The notes under the pieces were generated by a model. That model had not been told where the DNA came from, made no database searches, and worked only from the letters and a program-made list of their open reading frames with translations. Both the position numbers and the translations under genes were made by a program. Of a DNA stretch of 64,000 nucleotides, positions 57,385 through 64,000 are shown one piece after another. Origin of the DNA: Gibbula magus (lineage: Eukaryota; Mollusca; Gastropoda; Trochida; Trochidae); the NCBI GenBank assembly GCA_936450465.1, contig OW388299.1:35351548-35415547 (forward strand). The letters are read 5' to 3'. Position 1 is the first letter of the stretch; every line of letters starts with the position of its first letter.

Positions 57385-59157
57385 ATGTCAAACTCAAAAA
57401 ACTTGTTTGTTGTTAATCTATCTGATTACCAATTAGACGATAGTGAGATAAGTCTGTTAAACAAAGGTCCAACTTTTAGTCCTACACCGGCAAGAGGTAA
57501 GAAAAGTCAATCCTTTTCTGACCTCAAATCATTCTTTAGAAAAATGAAAATTAAACATTTTTTTCAAAATTTACCAACTGATAATACCACTCCGGTTTGT
57601 TCCTAAAAGCAAGTGGAACCCACCCTATAGCAACGATCACAGTTTGGAATCGTTCATAAGAGCAGTTACCAACGACTTCTTCAAACTAGAAGATAAAAAA
57701 TTCCACCGCAATAACATCACCAAGTTAGAACTGGAAGCCATTAATCGCCTTAAAACAATCATGAAATTATCATTTAAAAGGCTGATAAAGGCTCAGCGGT
57801 AGTCATTCAAAACACCACTGATTACATTAAGGAAGCTGTCAAAAAACTTTCCAATGAGCGCTTTTACTGCAAACTCACAGAAGATCCGACTCAGGAATTT
57901 TGTTCAGAAATAACTAAAGAACTCACAAATCTATTTCTCAAAGAAGAAATTAGTCAAAAATGTCTCACCGGCCTTCTACCTGTAGATGCATCAGCTGGAC
58001 GTTTCTATCTCCTACCCAAAATACATAAGTGGCTCACACCGGGCAGTGTACCAGGCCGTCCCATCATTAGCGGCAATAACACAGCAACTGAAAAAAATCA
58101 GTAGTTCTGTGGACGAACACATTAAAAGCTTCGTCAACCAGTACCCTAGCTACATCAGAGACACCACACACTTCATACAGAAGCTGGAGTCTTATCACGT
58201 TGAGAACACTTAAGACATCCTGTTAGTCACACTGGATGTTGCTTCTTTATTATCAAATATCCCTAACGGCGAGGGCTTAGGTTCAGTAGCCAAGGCTATT
58301 AGAAGATTTAAACCTGATTGGCAAATATCCCCTACTAGCATTCGCAATTTACTGAAACTAGAACTCCATAAAAACAACTTTGTTTTCAATGGAGACAATT
58401 ACCTCCAAATCGGCGGTACCGCAAAGGGTACCAAACTAGCACCCTCATATGCAAACATCTTCATGGCTGAACTAGAAGAAACTCTTCTAGCAACACTCTC
58501 GATAAACCAGATCTCTATGTCCGGTTTATCGACGACATCTTCCTCATTTGGTCTTTAGGTCAAGCCCGACTTGCGAAATTTATTCAATATCTCCATTCAG
58601 CCCATCCCACTATCAACTTCACTGCTGAATTCTCGCGTGAACGGGTATCATTCTTGGAAACTTGGGTTTCAAACGAGAACAGAAAAGACACTCTTGAGTT
58701 CTCTGCGTACTGCAAACCCACTGACACACATTCCTATCTGCTGTACACGTCTTGTCATCCAAGACATGTCAAAACAAAAGGCCCCTATAGGCAATTTCTA
58801 CGCCTCAGACGCATTTGCTCTACACAGGCGCAATATGAGATGCATAGCTTGAATCTCATCAACTGCTATCTCAAACGGGGATACCCCACAAAGATAGTAC
58901 AGCAGAACAAATTGAAGTCGGATCTGAAGGACAGGGAAGAACGCATGTCCCCCATACAACACCAGCGGCCTGAACTAGTATGCGATTACAATCCCATGAA
59001 CATGGAGCTCAACAAAATAATCAGGAACAGATGGCACCTACTTCAAGGTTCCGACCTCTGCAAAGAAAGCTTCCCTTCACCTCACATCGCGGCCTACAGG
59101 AGGAACAAAACCCTCAGGGATATGCTGGTCAAAGCCAACATAACCTACCCTCCATGA
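57385..59157 (+). pseudogene. Penelope-like reverse transcriptase, frameshifted
   Basis: ATG 57385 with NLSDYQLDDSEISLLNKGP, the usual Penelope N-terminal block. After a shift: FVPKSKWNPPYSND, a run ending in a stop near 57800, then VIQNTTDYIKEA, ERFYCKLTEDPTQEF, FYLLPKIHKW and PGRPIISGNNTATE. Next LLVTLDVASLLSNIP (first catalytic Asp), GGTAKGTKLAPSYANIFMAE and the catalytic FIDD (58525-58536) in RFIDDIFLIW. The C-terminal part has SFLETWVSNENRKDTLEF, YCKPTDTHSYL and HPRHVKT, then KANITYPP and a stop. At least four shifts or stops break it. Penelope elements use a telomerase-related RT. Confidence 0.75.
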
Positions 59158-59169
59158 CTACCACAAACC

Positions 59170-59600
59170 AGTGGTAGGGTAGTCACATTCGTTGATTTAC
59201 CATGTGATAAAGATCAGTGCAAACTTTGCATTGGCATCAACAAAGATAGCCACTTCTCTAGCTCAGCTACCGGCCGTAGGTACTCATGTCGTAAATACAG
59301 CTGCAAATCCCGCAATGTAGTCTACCTACTAACTTGCAAAAAATGCAAGAAGCAATATGTAGGTGAAACCGAAAGGGAGTTCAGAACACGTCTTACTGAA
59401 CACTTTGCAGACATCAAACATAAAAGGGACAAACCCGTTTCCCTTCACTTCAATCTCCCTGACCACTCTAAAGGCGACTTATATTTTAAGATAATCGCCC
59501 AACTCAGAAAAAACCCTGACTCAGAGAGAACCACTCAGGCTAGATGATCACTAGAACTGAGATGGATTTTTGAGCTACTAACGTTCCGACAACCTTGAAA
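59170..59600 (+). pseudogene. Penelope-like GIY-YIG endonuclease domain
   Basis: It follows the RT after a stop. A cysteine pair region (CDKDQCKLC) and CRKYSCKS linker lead into NVVYLLTCKKCKKQYVGETE and FRTRLTEH, the GIY-YIG core in its VVY...YVG form with the conserved Arg and Glu neighbourhood. Then SLHFN near the end and ELRWIFELLTFRQP. A TGA in the C-terminal part (near 59544) interrupts it. The domain would nick target DNA in an intact element. Confidence 0.75.
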
Positions 59601-62370
59601 AGTGAACTTATATTTTTCTTTTTCATGTGAAAAAATGGTTATTCGTATCAGGTGTCTTAGCAATAAGTGTCATTAGATTTCCTAATAACATTACATATCT
59701 GTCTCCTATGGTATCCTCGCTCTGATTAAAAGTGCTCTTTTACAAGTCGATTTACAGAGTTAACCAGCCCACCCTGTGTGAACGTGTACACCAGAGCAAT
59801 ATGTACGCTCCCCAATGCTGGCAGTTACTTTCGTGTTGTCTGTTGTAAGTAGAATTTTATTAAATACACATGATATATACACTTTTAAGCAGAGATATAT
59901 CATGCTGTAAATGAGCATTCCAAACAGTATAGGTATAGCAACTTTCAATCTTCAATTCATAGCATAGAGTTATCTGCTGAGACATTTAGGACACTGCCGT
60001 CAGTGCTACACGTGTGAATTTCGGATTTCGGTCAAAATACTCTGACACCAGCTATCCAAATGTTTTAAAGTTCTAACATACTTTTCTATGACCTGTTATC
60101 TGTAATACTGCGATATATAAAGACTAGACAGTTCACTGTTTAGGAGCATTTCTGGTTTATAGATTACAGGTCATAAAATCAGTGTACACTTCCAAGACCC
60201 AACAACATTTCTTTAGTGTACGCTCTCAATTTATCTTGGCATCCACTCCCAAGAGCGTAGTTAAGTATTGAAAAATTAATGCTTTCTTGTTTTCATTTAA
60301 TAAAGCTCAATTATTTACTGGGTAAAATAATATTTGTCAGTGAGTGAAGTTTATGTGGCTGTCGGGGCAGGTTGGGTCGATTTTAAAATATTCTTTTTTC
60401 GCATTTTACGAAATTATGCTAAAATATTTGTAGAAACTTTAAGTTCCGCTTTGTCGTTTGCGATGTAAAGAAAGTATGTAAACCAATGTTTAATTATATT
60501 CTGTCAAAGTTCTTACATTACAAGAAAAATAAGTTTTATTAACCCAACCTTTCATACATATATATTAGGCCCCTTAAATTCAATAGGAGGACTGGAAGCC
60601 GATAAAAAAAAGTGCATGAAGTTAAATGTCCCCTCGAATTTAAAAAAAATACCCCGATAGAACTGTCCCTTTGATTAAACAGATATTGCTGCATACAGAA
60701 TATCGCCAAAGTGTCTTCAGATATATATATCAACACGAGTTGACAGGTCCATATAGTTCTGGTCTCATGGTAACCTCTGAAATATACGGGGAAAAAATCA
60801 ACAAGCATGTTTTCTTTTGAGATAATTAAATTTTACAAACTCAAAAACAAATACTTTTAAAAAGCATTTGTCCTGTTAGGATATAAACAAACATGTCAAG
60901 AGACCTGCCATCTTTCGTGACAAAACACTTAACATAAATAAACAGAAAATGTCAGATCACTATTCTTACAGCCAGGTTCAGGATTGTAGATAGTTCACCA
61001 TTTTGTGAATGAAATAAAACGTGTAAAATTAAACAAAAAGCTACCGAAACGAACAGACAATTTAGCGCAGTTGGTACACTTGAATGGTTTCATCTGTGCA
61101 TGTGTGTTCATGTAACCATGGTAGTCACTCTTGCTCATGCTCATATCTGACAAGCATATAAGCATAGGTTGCACCCTTCCCGTGCTTCTCTCGTATGTGA
61201 GATTTTAAAGGATAGATGCAATGACATATGGTCAAATTGTTGATTCATTAAAATATGATGTCAATTTGACAATTGCTCGATTCTAAATTTCTGAAATTGG
61301 TCCATAAATTACTTATATACAGCTTTTAAAAAAATGGCCTAATTTAGCCCCGGCGACAAGAATGAAAGTCTGCGGGGGTGTGGCCCCTTAAGGGATGACT
61401 TTTGTGACGTCACGTGAGTAATCTAATTATCGGCGATAGTCATAATTCAACGTAATTTCGCAACATTTTGATTGTTAATGTCACAAAGAAATATTCAATA
61501 AAACAACTTAAATTTCCCATATTACGATTGTTTAGATATCCAACTAGGTAATTCCGCAGATGACACTTACACAACTATTAAATTAAACATGTCTTTTTGG
61601 CGGTGTAATTCACCTCATTTATTCATTTAGCGGCAGTGATAATCATCATTAATTAATTAACGAGGCTTGGCGTAGTAGCTGTCTAGCCGGCCCCGTCTGT
61701 CGCTTATCACATTCACGCCTCAGTGAGCATTTTCAAAATTAATTGTCTTAATTATCAATTGCAGGTCTTTATATTATTTCGATTTTATGCCTAATTGATT
61801 CCAATATACAATATACGTAGAGGTAATCATCTGTCATTCTTGAGAAAAATGCATTTCATGAGATCTTTAAATTGGAGACAGCACTGTAGGTACGAGCACA
61901 ATTGCCGCATAATGTGCGGCTTCTCTTGACCTTAAGAGGCGTTAACGATGTTAACGAAGGTTCAGCTTTATTGGTTATTTCTTCAATGTGGTCGAAGCTA
62001 TCATCAGCAAGTGTCAAACCTCTTGCTTCTTAAGCGTCCTGCTAAACTATTAGAAGAAATGGCAATTACGAAAGATAGCAATATGCAACACTCAAAGAAT
62101 GTGAATGACGGATACAGACAGTTATTTTTAACAAAAACATGACACGCATATTTGGGTTATGAATGCTTAATTGGTAGAAAAGTTCTCAGATTAACTACTT
62201 GGAAGCGTACACAAAATTGCTATGACGTGAGCTGAGAGCGGACACTTGCATGAATTGGGAGCGGACACCACACGACCATGTGGCTTGATGAAAATCTGTA
62301 ATTTTCTTCACAGTCCAGAAACGCAATGACTTCAAATTTGACAGATACTCCCATCAATACCTTTAACACT
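59601..62370. other. No gene recognised
   Basis: AT-rich sequence. Short frames at 59760-59948 (-), 60539-60808 (-) and 61948-62142 (+) have no motif, splice or signal-peptide support. Confidence 0.35.
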
Positions 62371-62374
62371 TGCT

Positions 62375-62810
62375 GTTGCAGTATGGGTGTATGGGTGTAT
62401 GGGGTGAACGGATGTATGGATGTATGAATATGTATGGGTGTATCGGTATATGGGTTTATGGGATGTATGGGTGTATGGATGTATGGGTGTATGGGTGTAT
62501 AGGTGTATGGGTGTATGGATGTATGGGTGTATGGGTGTATGGATGTATGGGTGTATGGGTGTATGGATGTATGGGTGTATGGATGTATGGATGTATGGGT
62601 GTATGGGTGTATGGGTTTATGGGATGTATGGGTGTATGGATGTATGGGTTTATGGGATGTATGGGTGTATGGGTGTATAGGTATATGGAGTGTATGGGTG
62701 TATGGATGTATGGATATATGGAGTGTATGGGTGTATGGATGTATGGATGTATGAATGTATGGGTGTATCGGTATATGGGTTTATGGGGTTATGGGATGTG
62801 TGGTGTTTGG
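62375..62810. repeat. 8-bp G-rich array (TGTATGGG/TGTATGGA)n
   Basis: More than 40 units of GTATGGGT and GTATGGAT variants, broken by occasional TTTATGGGA and ATATGGAG forms. Periodic frames (MYGCMGVW...) are open in three phases because the unit lacks stops; they are not genes. Confidence 0.95.
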
Positions 62811-63426
62811 GGATAACATTGACCTAGAGTCATCCTGCAAAATGCCGGTTACATTGAACACTGTGTTACAAAATAGGCCTGGTAACTGTACTTCTGCTGG
62901 CCACATGATGTTACACCAAAGTTGTTTATGACGTCACAGTGACGAACTGATGTAAAGTACAGCAGTGTAAGTTTTCTTTGGGGTTGATGAACCTTGATCT
63001 TCCGATTCCTGACCTGTCATCGGTCTCGCCTGTTTGTATCCTTTGTTGCTGAAGCCTTGTTACTGTGGCAGTCGAAGATGCAAGCAACCTGGGCACGTCA
63101 TGCTCCCAACTGCAGGGTACACATTTCCCTCTCTCGCTTAGGTGCATGCAATTGGTATGCAAAATTCGTTGTCTTCACGACAATGCTGCTTTACATGCTG
63201 ATTGGTGGTTTTCTAGTCCTTATATAGTTGCATTACATTTTTTATGAAAAGTTCCTCAAAGTCAATATTTAGGAAGATGCATGATGTTTTACTGGTTACA
63301 TGTAAAGTTGTGTTCAAGTGATGTTGTTGAATTATGAAACTCTCAATGGAAACAATAATTTTATATTTTTGGGAAAACAATTATTATTTTGGTACATGTA
63401 AAGTTCCCTTTGCCCTTGAGTGTATA
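62811..63426. other. No gene recognised
   Basis: Unassigned sequence between the G-rich array and the Tc1 element. Confidence 0.3.
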
Positions 63427-64000
63427 CACTACCGGGCAGAAGAAACGCCTACGAGTTGTCTTAAGATACAAAATTGAATTTTTTATAAGAAATAATTTAT
63501 GATGGAATTTTCGCTTTACTGTAACATTTATGAATGTTCTTTTTACTTTAAATTGCAAAGAAATCGTGATTCGGGTCAGTGATTTTCAAGAAAATTGATT
63601 TTAAGGAAAAGAACGTTCTGAACATGAAAAGCACTTTGCACGTGCAGTATTTTGGTTTAAGAAGACAGTGTGCTTTCATATTCGGTCATTCTGATTGCAA
63701 ATTATACAAGAATAATGCCAAGATTAACGGAGGTAGAGAGAGAAAGAGCTATTGGGATGATACATCAAGGTGTGACTCAAGATGAAGTTGCGAGAGCCTT
63801 CCGTTGTCACAAATCTATGATAACGAGACTAGTGAGACGACTTCGTGACACAGGGGGGACAGCAGACAGGCCAAGAAGTGGACGTCCACCCGTAACTACG
63901 GCCAACGAAGACCGCTACGTCCGGTTGATCCATCTTCGAAATCGGTTTCTCACAGTGACTGAATCTGCAGCGACATCACTCCATCACGCTGTCAGCAGAC
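63427..64000 (+). mobile_element. Tc1-like element, 5' part (runs off the window)
   Basis: The likely left end is at TACACTACCGGGCAG near 63425-63440: a TA followed by a CACTACCGG-type Tc1 end. The transposase frame starts 287 bases later. The right end lies beyond the window, so the terminal inverted repeat could not be tested. Confidence 0.5.
63714..64000 (+). CDS. Tc1-like transposase, N-terminal 95 codons
   Basis: ATG at 63714, open to the last base of the window. The DNA-binding region starts MPRLTEVERERAIGMIHQGV, with a helix-turn-helix ending EVARAFRCHKSMITRLVRRL. Then RPRSGRPPVTTANEDRYVRL and the HLRNRF block, typical of Tc1 N-termini. The catalytic DDE domain would lie outside the window. 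The frame has no damage so far, unlike the related copy at 50495-51115, with which it shares MPRLT and RPPVTTxNEDRY. Confidence 0.8.

Noticed and set aside
62375..62810. Interstitial telomere
   Set aside because: The unit is TGTATGGG/TGTATGGA, not TTAGGG.
62370..62816. Open frames of 83-148 codons rich in MYGCMGVW repeats
   Set aside because: They are the 8-bp microsatellite read in stop-free phases; the same array is open in three frames.

Overview
The window is animal nuclear DNA, AT-rich and intron-bearing, and dominated by transposon debris. The mix fits a mollusc, probably a gastropod (inference): L2/CR1-like, Tx1/L1-like and I/nimb-like LINEs, a Penelope-like element, Tc1 copies, TTAA-flanked TIR elements, arrays rich in TCAAGGTCA, and a tRNA-derived SINE with a gagtgag tail. 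There are no bacterial operons, CRISPR arrays or rRNA genes.

Host genes: four spliced genes for probably secreted proteins can be rebuilt with matching splice phases. (1) A PAN/apple + C-type lectin gene, + strand, exons 2282-2535, 5173-5355 and 6614-6846; its signal-peptide exon was not found. (2) and (3) Two head-to-tail paralogues, 37765-39550 and 42080-45089, + strand. Each has a signal peptide, a small Cys-rich PAN-like core and a six-bladed beta-propeller-like domain. (4) A divergent third paralogue on the - strand, 54346-52441. All four share one cysteine spacing (C-x3-C-x5-C-x11-C-x-L, partly lost in the third paralogue). In all four the C-terminal domain (lectin or propeller) is joined through a phase-1 intron. 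The 3' flank of the lectin gene is also similar to the 3' flank of the first propeller gene. I infer a local family that grew by duplication and exchange of C-terminal modules. This is the best candidate for an undescribed system here.

Layout: 0-1 kb, LINE 3' end. 1-7.4 kb, lectin gene, with a Tx1-like LINE (itself hit by an L2-like fragment) in intron 1. 7.7-12.3 kb, satellites and MITEs. 12.6-15.5 kb, rearranged LINE fragments and a SINE. 15.8-20.3 kb, minisatellite, microsatellites, a LINE endonuclease, a Penelope terminal repeat and a hAT-like end. 20.3-27.2 kb, an I/nimb-like LINE interrupted by an 835-bp TIR element and ending in five tandem 615-bp copies of its 3' end. 27.3-29.4 kb, a nearly open LINE on the - strand. 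30.7-37 kb, repeats, a LINE relic and a TIR element holding a tRNA-like core. 37-45 kb, propeller genes 1 and 2. 45.5-51 kb, DNA-transposon material and a Tc1 relic. 52.4-54.7 kb, propeller gene 3. 56.7-59.6 kb, a Penelope-like element. 62.4 kb, an 8-bp G-rich array. 63.4 kb to the end, the 5' part of a Tc1 element.

All calls come from reading the sequence by eye. Clade names, domain names and splice sites have not been checked by database search or transcript data.
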